From NCBI RefSeq assembly GCF_003710915.1, contig NZ_RHHR01000007.1, forward strand, positions 115,647 to 179,646: a DNA stretch of 64,000 nucleotides, given 5' to 3'. Positions 53,572-62,787 of the stretch are shown one piece after another. The position numbers and the translations under genes were made by a program. Source of the stretch: Brevibacillus invocatus. Its GTDB lineage: Bacteria > Bacillota > Bacilli > Brevibacillales > Brevibacillaceae. Under the pieces are notes generated by a model. It saw nothing but the letters and a program-made list of their open reading frames with translations. It did no database searches and had not been told where the DNA came from. Numbering within the stretch: position 1 is the first letter of the stretch; each line of letters starts with the position of its first letter.

Positions 53572-54132
53572 ATGGAACAAACCCCTCATGAGACGAAATG
53601 GAGATCGGAACTCTTTGATTGGCTTAAATCGTTTGTCTTGATTGGTGCGATCACTGCCTTCATCTACGTCTTCATCATGGCTCCCTACGTCGTCCAGGGA
53701 CGTTCGATGGAGAGCACGTTGCATGACCGCGAACGCGTGATCGTCAATAAAGCCATCTACTATTTGCAAGACCCTAAACCAGGTGACATCGTCATCATTC
53801 ATCCAGATGCCAGCGGAGACAATTGGATCAAGCGTGTCATTGCTGTTGCAGGCGATACGGTAGAAGCAAAGGATGATCAGTTGTACGTAAACGGTCAGGT
53901 GTTGGCAGAAGATTATCTGACAGAAAACAAGCAGAAGGCCTCTGCCGCTGGGGTCACCCTGACAGAAGACTTTGGTCCGGTAACGATCGAATCAGGAAGC
54001 GTCTTTGTCATGGGAGATAACCGCAGCAACAGCATGGACAGTCGCATGATTGGACCCGTGCAGCTGGATCATGTGGTTGGCCGCGCTGAAGTCGTGTATT
54101 GGCCTCTTCCCAGCATCCGTGTACCTAAATAG
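53572..54132 (+). CDS. lepB: Signal peptidase I (second copy)
   Basis: Membrane serine protease cleaving signal peptides. The 186-residue protein has one membrane helix (about 18-38), nucleophile Ser45 in QGRSMESTL, Lys87 in WIKRVIAVAGD, and the MGDNRSNSMDSR box. Its core motifs are close to the copy at 8062-8625. It has its own promoter and a bidirectional terminator. Duplicated type I peptidases are common in Bacilli with high secretion. Confidence 0.96.
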   Translation: MEQTPHETKWRSELFDWLKSFVLIGAITAFIYVFIMAPYVVQGRSMESTLHDRERVIVNKAIYYLQDPKPGDIVIIHPDASGDNWIKRVIAVAGDTVEAKDDQLYVNGQVLAEDYLTENKQKASAAGVTLTEDFGPVTIESGSVFVMGDNRSNSMDSRMIGPVQLDHVVGRAEVVYWPLPSIRVPK

Positions 54133-54150
54133 CGAATCAAGCGTCCTCAA

Positions 54151-54182
54151 CAAAAAAAGCCGCTATCCAAGCGGCTTTTTTT
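54151..54182. terminator. Bidirectional terminator after second lepB
   Basis: AGCCGCT / AGCGGCT (54158-54164, 54170-54176) with seven A and seven T on either side. Confidence 0.88.
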
Positions 54183-54194
54183 GCATCTATGTGC

Positions 54195-55043
54195 TTATGA
54201 CGGGCTGGAATTCGAAAAGTACTCCTCCAACGTAATCCCTTTCGAAGTGATTTCCTCTGCAATCTCCTGACCGACGTAACGGAGATGCCAAGGTTCGTAT
54301 GCATATCCCGTGATATCTTCCTTGCCCTTCGGATAGCGAATAATAAACCCATGCTGCGCACAGTTTTTCTCCAGCCATTGTCCCTCCGGGGTATCAGCAA
54401 AGCTTTGCTCTAATCGAGTTACGCTGTCAGCTCCAGACACGTCCATTGCAAGACCTGTTTGATGCTCACTTTTTCCTGGTACTGCGCTGAATGCAGCAGC
54501 ATGTGCCTCGCCTTGTGTCTTGACGTACGTATCGTAGAGTGATTTTTGCGTGCGATAGGAGCGGTAACCCGATACGGCGTACAGCTCTATTCCGTCCTGC
54601 TTCGCATGTGCAAATAACGATTCCAGCGCTTTTGCAGGTGCTTCACGGAGCTTTCTCTTTTCTACCTTGTCTGCATAAGGGAATAAAACATTGGGTTCTA
54701 CAAGGTCAGCCGGGATGTAGTCAGCAGGCAAAGAGCGCTGCTTGTTCACAATGACATGATATTCATCCGGATTCGTTACGGTGGGGACCCCATCTACCGT
54801 CTGGATTGTCTCTTCCAAGGTTGGTCTGTTTACCGGTTTCTTCTCATCATCGGACTCCTGTGGAGTAGCAGATGTTGTTTCGCTGGCTGATGGATCATTT
54901 CCGGGAGTGGGATCTGCCGCAGTGGACGGAGGTGTCTGCCCCTCCTTGCCATCCAGTATTCCAAGCGATGGAGCCTCACAGCCTCCTATGAGAGCTGCGG
55001 ACAGCAAAGCTGCCAGCGCCATACCCATGCGATTCTTCTTCAT
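54195..55043 (-). CDS. D-alanyl-D-alanine carboxypeptidase lipoprotein (M15B)
   Basis: Peptidoglycan-trimming zinc carboxypeptidase of the VanY/M15B family. The 282-residue protein has a lipobox (LIGGC), a low-complexity P/S/T linker (about 30-75), and a catalytic domain. Zinc and catalytic residues are SEHQTGLAMDVSG (His, Asp) and EPWHLRYVG (Glu, His). The substrate-binding SGYRSYRTQ motif is intact. AGGAGGAA precedes the ATG. It acts outside the membrane. Confidence 0.94.
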   Translation of the reverse strand: MKKNRMGMALAALLSAALIGGCEAPSLGILDGKEGQTPPSTAADPTPGNDPSASETTSATPQESDDEKKPVNRPTLEETIQTVDGVPTVTNPDEYHVIVNKQRSLPADYIPADLVEPNVLFPYADKVEKRKLREAPAKALESLFAHAKQDGIELYAVSGYRSYRTQKSLYDTYVKTQGEAHAAAFSAVPGKSEHQTGLAMDVSGADSVTRLEQSFADTPEGQWLEKNCAQHGFIIRYPKGKEDITGYAYEPWHLRYVGQEIAEEITSKGITLEEYFSNSSPS

Positions 55044-55122
55044 CCTGATTCCTCCTGATCAATTCAGACCCTTATGTACATTTTTGCCAAAAAAAGCAGT
55101 CATCCGCCGCAGAAATGATCTT

Positions 55123-56193
55123 CTACGGCATGATGACCAGATTGCTTACCACGGCACGCTCACGTCCGCCTGATGGTTTGTTCAGCAATTTCCCCTTGTA
55201 GTAAAAAGCGCTTGAACCTCCACCATCCAGGTTGTAAGCGTCAACCACATGGAATTCCTGCAATTTTTTCTGTGCTTCTTCCAGGGTGACTCCATTGCTC
55301 CACCCTTCTCGTCTGCCGTCAATTACGATCATGAGCAAATCTCCGTTGTCAAAATGACCAATGAGGGTTCGGGGTTGTCGTGCATTTGCCCAATCTTTCG
55401 GAATCGGCAATCGTTTGCCATCCTGCAGTAGCCTTGGCAAAAAGCTGGCTCCCTGCAAGATCCCCTGCTGGGTGATTTGTTCCTGCTTCGTAATATTCGT
55501 CCCGACGAGATGACCCTTGTTATTGAATCCGACAAAGCTCAGGTTCTTGTTATCGGAAAACGTCCGAATCGTTCCATCCACAACGGTGATTCCCAACGGA
55601 ACCAGGTTGCCTTGCTTGTCAGCCATGAAGCCACCGGCATTGATCGCGAGGATGGCACCCGTGCGCTTTCCGGCCTGACTGGTCGTTTCACCTTTGCTCT
55701 TCACGGAGTTATTCGCCAATACCATTTTCAATGCCTTCGGATCATTCAGGCGCACCTTCGCCATATAGCCCCGGTACCCCGCTTCAGTCAACGAGTATAC
55801 TTTGACTGTCGAATTCTTGCCGAAAGATTGACCGATCGGCTTGCCCAGCATGTTGGACAATATCGTATCCAGTACATCTTCTGATTGTTTGGTATGCGAG
55901 ATACTGGCCGCCAGCAAATTGTTAATCTTCTGGTTTTGCTGTTCGTATTCTTTCTTCTCTTTCTCTGCTGCATCGCGAATGCCTTGGATCGCCAGCTCTG
56001 TGCCTTCTATGGTTTCCCTTGTTTCATCCAGCCTCTCCTGCAGCGCCGCTACCTGCTCAGACGACTGTTCTACCGGCAGCGTCAGTCCTTCCAATGTGAG
56101 CTTGTCCACAGGATTTACCTGTGAAAAAGCAACCAGAAAACCTAACGCTGGCGCTAAGAGAAACGCAAAAAAACGATTAACCTTACCAAGCAC
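55123..56193 (-). CDS. Phosphodiester glycosidase (NAGPA domain) exported protein
   Basis: About 356 residues. An N-terminal hydrophobic helix anchors or exports it (FFAFLLAPALGFLVAF), followed by a coiled coil (about 40-90). A NAGPA-type phosphodiester glycosidase domain ends it (about 125-355), with INAGGFMADKQGNLVP, LIGHFDNGDLLMIVIDGRR and DAYNLDGGGSSAFYY. Such enzymes act on sugar phosphodiesters, possibly teichoic acid parts. I take GTG 56193 (GGAGG eight bases upstream). It overlaps the coiled-coil partner gene. Confidence 0.88.
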   Translation of the reverse strand: MLGKVNRFFAFLLAPALGFLVAFSQVNPVDKLTLEGLTLPVEQSSEQVAALQERLDETRETIEGTELAIQGIRDAAEKEKKEYEQQNQKINNLLAASISHTKQSEDVLDTILSNMLGKPIGQSFGKNSTVKVYSLTEAGYRGYMAKVRLNDPKALKMVLANNSVKSKGETTSQAGKRTGAILAINAGGFMADKQGNLVPLGITVVDGTIRTFSDNKNLSFVGFNNKGHLVGTNITKQEQITQQGILQGASFLPRLLQDGKRLPIPKDWANARQPRTLIGHFDNGDLLMIVIDGRREGWSNGVTLEEAQKKLQEFHVVDAYNLDGGGSSAFYYKGKLLNKPSGGRERAVVSNLVIMP

Positions 56194-56701
56194 GGGCTGC
56201 ATCCTCCAGTTTTTTCAGCGACGCTTTCAAATCAACCAGCTGTGTATTCAACTGATCAATCCGTTCTTGCAAGGCCTGTTTTGTCTTGTCTGTCCCACCA
56301 ATAGTCTCACCCGTCATCTGCAGTTCTTCCTGGATGTGAGCCAAACCACTGGCAACTTCCGACATTTCATCCTGGACGAGCGTCAGTTGCTCTCCCATTG
56401 CTTTCATCTGTTCCTGATTCTTCTCTTGCACTTGCGTAATTCGCTGATTCACAAACTGCTGCTGCTTGTCCAACGTATGCATCGCAAAGGCGTAGCCACC
56501 ATAGGCAAGAGCTGCCCATAGCAATACCGCCAAAACGGTTGGCATCAAGTTTCGCTTACCTTGTGTTCGGGAGGGATTCAACGTATTGAACAGACTGCTG
56601 AAAAGTCCGCCTCTCTTACGTCTTCTCTCCTGCTTCCCATCTGTGGGGAGTGGTAGTGTAGTTGACGGTGTCGATGAAGCTTGGAAGTATTTATCGCTCA
56701 T
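56183..56701 (-). CDS. Membrane-anchored coiled-coil protein
   Basis: A 172-residue protein: a basic N-terminal cytosolic part (KQERRRKRGG), one membrane helix (about 52-72), then about 95 residues of heptad-rich coiled coil outside. Not recognised as a family. It overlaps the glycosidase gene by about 10 bp. That protein also has a helix plus coiled coil, so the two probably pair at the membrane. AGGAGGGG precedes the ATG. Confidence 0.78.
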   Translation of the reverse strand: MSDKYFQASSTPSTTLPLPTDGKQERRRKRGGLFSSLFNTLNPSRTQGKRNLMPTVLAVLLWAALAYGGYAFAMHTLDKQQQFVNQRITQVQEKNQEQMKAMGEQLTLVQDEMSEVASGLAHIQEELQMTGETIGGTDKTKQALQERIDQLNTQLVDLKASLKKLEDAARAW

Positions 56702-56871
56702 CGGCTACCCCCTCCTTTCTGTGAAAAACGTCTCGACGTCTTTCATAAAAGTGGATGTGACCGCTTGCGGTCAAACAACACGGTTGTGACAAAGAATGCA
56801 AATCTATTATATCATAGAACAAAATTCGGGTGCTCATTTGCGAATATTGGAAAAATTAGTAGATTTACGCC

Positions 56872-56902
56872 AAAAACCACCTTGTGCACTACAAGGTGGT
56901 TT
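56872..56902 (-). terminator. Terminator after RDD gene
   Basis: A perfect 12-bp stem AAACCACCTTGT / ACAAGGTGGTTT (56874-56885, 56891-56902), with a short T run on the minus strand. Confidence 0.75.
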
Positions 56903-56933
56903 ATCAATCCTACTCGTTTCCTATCTTTCACAC

Positions 56934-57785
56934 TTACTTACCCAATTGCCATTCCTTGCGTAGCTCCCAGTACAGACGCTGCAAAAATACGATGGGGTCC
57001 GCTTCTACCTGCTCTCTCCCGTTCCACTCTAGCTTTTCGATAAACCGCTCGGCAATTTGTGCGCCCAGCTCTTTTTGTTTCTCCGAAGATAAGGAATCGA
57101 GGCGAGTGACAAAAGTAGAGAGCAATTGCCAGTCTTCACGTGTAATGGCTTGCTTCTGCCGATCATCGAGCAAAAGAGGTGCACCCACCCCTTCTTTTTG
57201 CTGGGCTTTTTGCTTTCTAGAGGGGGGTACGTTCTGTCCCCCTTCAGCCACAACGATGGTACCTGCTACCAAATCGCCAATTCTTTTATCTTTAGGATGA
57301 AAAAAAGAGACCAAAGCACCAAGAAAATATCCGCTCGGCAACACATCAATGATGCGAAACAAATTGCGAATAGCAGCGGACAAAAAGGTAATTGGTTGAC
57401 CATTTTCTCGGATGACCCGCAGCTTCATCCATCTTTTGCCGAGTGTTTGACCTGACCAAAACGCTTCGAGAATAAAGAAATAGCCTGCATTGATGAGAAA
57501 TAGTACGAAAAGCAGGATCGCAATCGCAAAGTCCTCAAGATCGCTCCAAGCTTGCTCATCGCTGCCATATACGACTATACTGAACACGATAAATAAGGTA
57601 ATATTAACCAATAGCAGGATGGCTGTGTCAATTAATTGCGCGGCAGCCCGGCTCCCGAGGCCAGCCGTTTGAAACCGAAGCTGAACGTGTTCTGGTGTAA
57701 TCACGGTTGCTTCACGATTTGCTTGATTGTTCTGTATCCATTCGTTCATTCCTGTTGTCTTCACCCGCCTTCCCTTGCTTGCCAA
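56934..57785 (-). CDS. RDD family membrane protein
   Basis: A 283-residue protein, with an RDD domain of three or four membrane helices (about 35-180) starting LGSRAAAQLIDTAILL. The cytosolic tail (about 190-283) is hydrophilic and helical. The start is uncertain: TTG 57785, GTG 57764 or ATG 57749. RDD proteins are often linked to transport or stress, without clear function. It opposes the SpoIIM-like gene, 46 bp apart. Confidence 0.85.
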   Translation of the reverse strand: MASKGRRVKTTGMNEWIQNNQANREATVITPEHVQLRFQTAGLGSRAAAQLIDTAILLLVNITLFIVFSIVVYGSDEQAWSDLEDFAIAILLFVLFLINAGYFFILEAFWSGQTLGKRWMKLRVIRENGQPITFLSAAIRNLFRIIDVLPSGYFLGALVSFFHPKDKRIGDLVAGTIVVAEGGQNVPPSRKQKAQQKEGVGAPLLLDDRQKQAITREDWQLLSTFVTRLDSLSSEKQKELGAQIAERFIEKLEWNGREQVEADPIVFLQRLYWELRKEWQLGK

Positions 57786-57831
57786 TCATCTTTTTTGATA
57801 CACTTTTTCCCCGGAATAAGGAGGCTGTTTC

Positions 57832-58818
57832 ATGGATTTAACCTCGTTTTGGCATACGCACAAGGCATCCTGGGCCGAGCTGGAGCAGTTGGTCGAAAGA
57901 TTCCAGAAAAAAAACAAAGGCATCCAAGCTGCCGACATTGACAGGCTCACGCTGCTCTACAAAAAAACTTCCGCGCATTTGGCGTATGTCCGTTCTTATT
58001 ACCCGACTGATGAGCTGACGCATTACCTGAATCAGCTGGTCTCGCGCGCGCACAATCTGACGTATAAGCAACAGGCCAGTAGTTGGCAGCAAATCACCTA
58101 TTTTTTCGGCACCTATTTTATCCTCCTGATCCAGAAACGGCTTTGGTTTATGGCTATAGCTGCCTTTCTGTTCCTGCTCGGAGGAGTCTTTGGGTATGCT
58201 GCAGTCATGATCGACCCGCTCAATCTGTACTACGTCCTGCCAGAGGGAATGGCCGAACAGATCGATCCAACACGCCTGGGCGAAGGACATGACTCGATCA
58301 ATAGTCCGGTCATTTCTACCATGATTATGACCAATAACATGAGAGTCGCGATTCTCGCATTTGTAAGCGGCGTTACGTTTGGGCTCTTTCCGATCTATTT
58401 GCTCCTGTTTAACGGGTTGCTGGTTGGTGCCCTTGCAGCGGTTTATCAGCAAGCGGGCATCAGCTATGCCTTTTGGGCGTATATTTTGCCTCATGGTGTC
58501 ATCGAGCTCACCGCCATCTTCATCGCAGGAGGAGCAGGACTGTACATGGGATATCGCATGCTGGTGCCTGGCAAATACGCACGCAAGCATCAATTTCTTG
58601 AAGCAGTCAAGGAGTCTGCCCAGCTCTTGCTAGCCACACTCCCGCTGTTCTTTATCGCCGGAATCATCGAGGGCTTCATCACGCCTTCCACAACCCTTTC
58701 CTTGGAAGCGAAATACTTCGTAGCGATCAGCACCCTGTTGATCCTGGTGTTCTGGTACGTCCTCGGTCAGCGTAGACGACTCTCCTACAACGCCTCTCTT
58801 GACTTGATCTCCAAATAA
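57832..58818 (+). CDS. SpoIIM-family membrane protein
   Basis: A 328-residue protein of the SpoIIM/DUF95 family, with a soluble helical N-terminal part (1-90) and about six membrane helices (TMI, FGLFPIYLLLFNGLLVG, LPHGVIELTAIFIAGGAGLYMG). SpoIIM acts in forespore engulfment; this longer cousin belongs to the DUF58/MoxR neighbourhood type. AAGGAGG precedes the ATG. Its last 34 bp overlap the DUF58 gene on the opposite strand. Confidence 0.9.
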   Translation: MDLTSFWHTHKASWAELEQLVERFQKKNKGIQAADIDRLTLLYKKTSAHLAYVRSYYPTDELTHYLNQLVSRAHNLTYKQQASSWQQITYFFGTYFILLIQKRLWFMAIAAFLFLLGGVFGYAAVMIDPLNLYYVLPEGMAEQIDPTRLGEGHDSINSPVISTMIMTNNMRVAILAFVSGVTFGLFPIYLLLFNGLLVGALAAVYQQAGISYAFWAYILPHGVIELTAIFIAGGAGLYMGYRMLVPGKYARKHQFLEAVKESAQLLLATLPLFFIAGIIEGFITPSTTLSLEAKYFVAISTLLILVFWYVLGQRRRLSYNASLDLISK

Positions 58819-60155
58819 GTATTCACGACGCTCAACGTCAATTGATCGGACGGTACATCCAACACCTGGATACCCGCTCCGGTCATTTTTTGTTGAAAGG
58901 CTTTTCGATCCAGTTTAAAACGCTGTGCCAGAGCCTTGACATAGGCTGTTCTCGTGTTTTTGGTTTCCACATCACTCCAGCCCTGAAGCAACGGATCCGT
59001 CAATGAGAGCAGCAGGAGCAGATGGGACCGTCTCAGGCGCCAAAGATATGCGCTTAACTGGTCCTCGATCAAGTAGTTTTCCATATCGGAAAAGAGCGCA
59101 ATCAGGCTCCTTCTTTTTTGCTGACGATGAAGAAACGTCAACGCTTTCGCATGATCCGATTCTACAAAATCAGTTGTGAGGTTATAGGTAGCTTCCACTA
59201 ACGTATGCAAATGCGATAGCCCTCTTCCCGGTGGAATATAGAGCTTGATCTCATGCGAATACGCCAGCAGGGCAACCTGGTCCCCTTGTTTAATCGCTAC
59301 GGCCGCCAATGTCATGGCCGACTCCAGGGAGATATCCAAGCGAGTCCGATTATCCAGCTCAACACCCATCAGTCTGCCACAGTCCAGCATGATCGTCACG
59401 ACTTTTCCTTGCTCGGGACGGTACTGATTGGTCATCAGTCGTCTGGAACGAGCAGAAGCAGACCAGTTGATCGTGCGCGGATCGTCGTCTGGCACATATT
59501 CACGGATCGCATGGAACTCTGAACCCGTTCTTGCTCGGCGCATGATTTTCTTTCCGTCAACGATCAGGCTTTCTTGCAGTGAAGCGAGATAGCCGCGGAC
59601 AGTAGACAAGTCCGGATAGATCCTAATGGTCTGATCACAGGAAAACCGGCTCTGCCTGTACCACAAGCCGATTCTTCCATGCCAGCGCAGGAACAGTGAA
59701 TGAAAGGAATACATGCCTCGAACGTTAGCCCTTGTATGGTAAGTCACTCCGAAGGTGCCAGGCTCCATCATGCCCCGCAATACTCCGCTCTCCTGGAATG
59801 AGTACGGCAAGTCGTCCGCAAGCTCGAACCCCACCTTCTGCCCACTCGTATTCGTGAACGCGATGTGAACCTGGAATTCCTGGCCAATATCCGCCTGCTC
59901 TGGCAGCATTCTGGTCACAGATAGCTCTCTCTTTTTGGGCATCGAGAGCCAATCGACCACGCTGGCTGCTAAGATCAAGCCATTGTACAGCCAAAAGGCG
60001 CGATATCCCCAGCCCATCACAAAACCAGTCATGACCAGAGGAAGACCGAGCAGAATCCACAGGATAAGCCGTTTCGTGGGCAAAATAAAGCGGTCTTGCA
60101 GAACATCAGCGAGGAACTGGAATGGCCGCCAACGTTTCGTCGATGATGTGGTCAC
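58785..60155 (-). CDS. DUF58 family protein
   Basis: A 456-residue protein. Two membrane helices near the N terminus (about 25-62) precede a beta-rich part and a vWA-like DUF58 domain (about 210-400). The signature FHAIREYVPDDDPRTINWSASAR is present. DUF58 proteins are the usual partners of MoxR ATPases, perhaps as chaperone substrates or metal-dependent adaptors. The GTG start overlaps the moxR end by 50 bp. Confidence 0.93.
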   Translation of the reverse strand: MTTSSTKRWRPFQFLADVLQDRFILPTKRLILWILLGLPLVMTGFVMGWGYRAFWLYNGLILAASVVDWLSMPKKRELSVTRMLPEQADIGQEFQVHIAFTNTSGQKVGFELADDLPYSFQESGVLRGMMEPGTFGVTYHTRANVRGMYSFHSLFLRWHGRIGLWYRQSRFSCDQTIRIYPDLSTVRGYLASLQESLIVDGKKIMRRARTGSEFHAIREYVPDDDPRTINWSASARSRRLMTNQYRPEQGKVVTIMLDCGRLMGVELDNRTRLDISLESAMTLAAVAIKQGDQVALLAYSHEIKLYIPPGRGLSHLHTLVEATYNLTTDFVESDHAKALTFLHRQQKRRSLIALFSDMENYLIEDQLSAYLWRLRRSHLLLLLSLTDPLLQGWSDVETKNTRTAYVKALAQRFKLDRKAFQQKMTGAGIQVLDVPSDQLTLSVVNTYLEIKSREAL

Positions 60156-61038
60156 TAGTACCTCCCTCCAATTCCACCTGCGGTGAGAGAACCAGACGAT
60201 GACGCAATGCAGGTCTTGCCACCATTTTCACATCATCTGGCGTCACGTAATTTCGGTTGTCCAGCAGCGCCCAGGCCTTGCTCGCCATCAGAATGGCAAT
60301 CCCTGCCCGCGAACTCGCTCCGAGCAGCAATCGCTTTGTCTCCCGCGTCTTCCGAATCAAAGTCGTAATATACTCGAGGATCGATTCCTCCACCACAACC
60401 TCGCTGAGCTTTTGCCGCTGATCCAGAATTTGTTCGAGCGTGTATTGCACTTCAGGCTTATGTGTGGCCGACAAGGAGTACGGCACGTGTTGCGCCAGAA
60501 TCTGTCGTTCCTGCTCATGGGAAGGATACGTAACCTGCAGCTTGAACAAGAAGCGGTCGAGCTGCGCTTCCGGCAAAACATAGGTTCCTTCGTATTCAAT
60601 CGGGTTTTGCGTAGCCACCACAAAAAACGGGTCCGGCAGCGGATAAGTAACGCCGTGAATGGTCACTTGCTTTTCTTCCATGGCTTCCAGCAGGGCAGCC
60701 TGGGTCTTCGGGGGTGTTCGGTTGATCTCGTCAGCCAGCAATAGATTGGAAAATACAGGTCCCTTGATCGTTTCAAAACGATTTTGCTGCATATTAAAAA
60801 CGACATGCCCAATAATATCACTCGGCATCATGTCTGGGGTAAATTGTACCCTTCTGCTCTCGCCTCCAATCAGGCCGGATAAAGTGCGCACCATTTTCGT
60901 TTTGCCAATTCCCGGTACCCCCTCCAGCAAGACGTGACCTCCTGCGAGCAGTGCGGTAATCAGCAGACGGATGTTCTGCCTTTGCCCAACCAGCTCTTTC
61001 TCCATTTCTTCGATCAATCGTTCCACTACACCAATCAC
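60106..61038 (-). CDS. MoxR-type AAA+ ATPase
   Basis: A 310-residue AAA+ ATPase of the MoxR group. It starts at GTG 61038, which overlaps the upstream stop (GTGA) and so is coupled. Walker A is GVPGIGKTK (about 39-47), Walker B LLLADEINRTPPKTQ, sensor 1 VVATQNPIEYEGT. The small lid domain ends the protein. MoxR ATPases help mature vWA-domain partners; the DUF58 protein is the likely client. Confidence 0.95.
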   Translation of the reverse strand: MIGVVERLIEEMEKELVGQRQNIRLLITALLAGGHVLLEGVPGIGKTKMVRTLSGLIGGESRRVQFTPDMMPSDIIGHVVFNMQQNRFETIKGPVFSNLLLADEINRTPPKTQAALLEAMEEKQVTIHGVTYPLPDPFFVVATQNPIEYEGTYVLPEAQLDRFLFKLQVTYPSHEQERQILAQHVPYSLSATHKPEVQYTLEQILDQRQKLSEVVVEESILEYITTLIRKTRETKRLLLGASSRAGIAILMASKAWALLDNRNYVTPDDVKMVARPALRHRLVLSPQVELEGGTSDHIIDETLAAIPVPR

Positions 61039-62165
61039 TCCTTCTCCAGGCGCTTCAATATCTTGTCTAACAGGAGACTGTCTGCAAGCAGTTGTTTTTG
61101 CGAATAGGCATTCTCTGTCTTGATCTGTTCCAGTCTTTGCAATACTTGCACCAAGGCTGCAAGCTCGCTTTCGTTCCATTTGGTACGTGCCACTTGCAGG
61201 ATTTCGTGATGTTCCGCTCGTTGGTGCACGCCCCACCGTTCATGCATGAGTTGCCTCAAGTACGTTTCACGATGACGCAGTGCATCGATGGCAAGTCGTC
61301 TTCGTTCGTACCAGCTGGACACGGCAAGCAAAGTCTCGTCGCCACGACGTACTGTCCATTCTCGCAGCGTGTAGATAGGTCCAAATCTTTTTCCTCTCCA
61401 CCAAATCCACATGAGGAGAAGCAAGCCCAGCTGAGCAAAGCCTGCGATTAGCCATCCGGGATAAAGCGCAAACAGACTGGGCTGATCCCGATAGCCATGA
61501 TGGTATTCATCCATCCAAACGACAGACCACTCGTTCTGCAAATAAGGCCAAATCGCTTCGAAATGATCGTGCCTGGCAACCTGTCCGTTGCTCATCCATT
61601 GCGGGACAAGAAACAGACTGACTGTCCCCTCGCTGATGGTTGTACGTCCTGCCAGGACGCCTGCATCGTCACTGAGCAATTCTTCCATGTCCTGGCTTTT
61701 ATCCAATCGCAAAGGCGATTGCACCACGCCGTTCCTGTTACCGCTCAGCTGAGGCCCCCAGATTTTCCGCTCTGCTTCCTCTTCTTCATTCTCCTGAAGA
61801 ATCAGCTGGAACGAAGCTTGTTCCCAATCTGCCGGCTCCTCTGCAAACAGGATCAGATCATTACCTAGAGCTACCCAATCCAAAAGCTCTTCTCTTTCCA
61901 GCTCTGTCATTCCTTTGGGCTCCAGAGAAATCAGAACCTGACCTGCTTGCGATGGCAAAAACTTCATAGGCTGACGCCATTCCTTGATCGGCTTGCCTTT
62001 CTCCTCCATCAGCATGACAATGGCTTTACTTCCATTCGGCTGTGCTGACTTTGCGACATATGGCGGATACGAGGGAGGCGCTGGCTTGACGATCAGCAAG
62101 CTGATGCCCACCAGTAGAAAAATGGCAATGACGAGGGCGATGCGATAGGTGCGAAGGCTACCCAT
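61035..62165 (-). CDS. DUF4350 domain membrane protein
   Basis: A 376-residue protein from ATG 62165 (GAGGAGGGA upstream). One N-terminal helix (about 8-26), an exposed domain (about 40-235) with DUF4350-like parts (GSKAIVMLMEEKGKPIKEWRQ), a second helix (about 245-263), then a cytosolic tail. It lies in the DUF4129-DUF4350-MoxR-DUF58 order, overlapping both neighbours by a few bases. Confidence 0.85.
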   Translation of the reverse strand: MGSLRTYRIALVIAIFLLVGISLLIVKPAPPSYPPYVAKSAQPNGSKAIVMLMEEKGKPIKEWRQPMKFLPSQAGQVLISLEPKGMTELEREELLDWVALGNDLILFAEEPADWEQASFQLILQENEEEEAERKIWGPQLSGNRNGVVQSPLRLDKSQDMEELLSDDAGVLAGRTTISEGTVSLFLVPQWMSNGQVARHDHFEAIWPYLQNEWSVVWMDEYHHGYRDQPSLFALYPGWLIAGFAQLGLLLLMWIWWRGKRFGPIYTLREWTVRRGDETLLAVSSWYERRRLAIDALRHRETYLRQLMHERWGVHQRAEHHEILQVARTKWNESELAALVQVLQRLEQIKTENAYSQKQLLADSLLLDKILKRLEKE

Positions 62166-62787
62166 GACGATGTCCCTCCTCACCCAGCAGCTTCTCTAAT
62201 TCCTGGAGCTGCTGCCAAAACAGTTGTTGGTCAATTTCTTCCTGCCCATACCAAACCTGTTCAAATGAACGCGCATGTCGGCGAAACAAATCCTGTGCAG
62301 CCGGATAGTTGTACTGGATTTCATCTGCATATTCCCAGTTGGTCTTCCATTTCTCAATCCGGATCCAGTTCTTCCACTGCAAATAAACCAGCAGCGCGAG
62401 AAACAGATGGCGGACGGCTTCCCGCCACTCCGCCTGCTGTCCAAGCTGTCTCGCCTCATTTAGATAATCCGAGTAGGAACGTTTTTTTTCCCCCTGAACG
62501 AATAAGGTACGCTCCCGCTTCTGTTGCAAAACCATTTTCCGTGACAACCAATAGATCAAAAACAACAAGCCGCCAATCGCTACAATCACGACCGAAACAG
62601 AAACGGTTCCAGCCGCTTCTGTCGGAATTTCCGTCACTTGAAACAGCTTCGCGATCATCTCAATTAAGTGGTTGATTGCTTTTTCAATCCATCCTGCACC
62701 TTCCTGGGACTGCCTATTAAATTCATCAGAGGAAAGGATCTCGACTAACCGTTCCTTGTCCTTTGACCCAATCATGGCGCTACTCAT
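62158..62787 (-). CDS. DUF4129 domain membrane protein
   Basis: A 209-residue protein. A short exposed N-terminal part, one membrane helix (about 58-82), and a C-terminal helical DUF4129 domain with EARQLGQQAEWREAVRHLF and WKNWIRIEKWKTNWEYADEI. The family is often C-terminal to transglutaminase-like proteins; here it stands alone. It overlaps the genes on both sides by 8 bp, so the operon is tightly coupled. Confidence 0.85.
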   Translation of the reverse strand: MSSAMIGSKDKERLVEILSSDEFNRQSQEGAGWIEKAINHLIEMIAKLFQVTEIPTEAAGTVSVSVVIVAIGGLLFLIYWLSRKMVLQQKRERTLFVQGEKKRSYSDYLNEARQLGQQAEWREAVRHLFLALLVYLQWKNWIRIEKWKTNWEYADEIQYNYPAAQDLFRRHARSFEQVWYGQEEIDQQLFWQQLQELEKLLGEEGHRHG

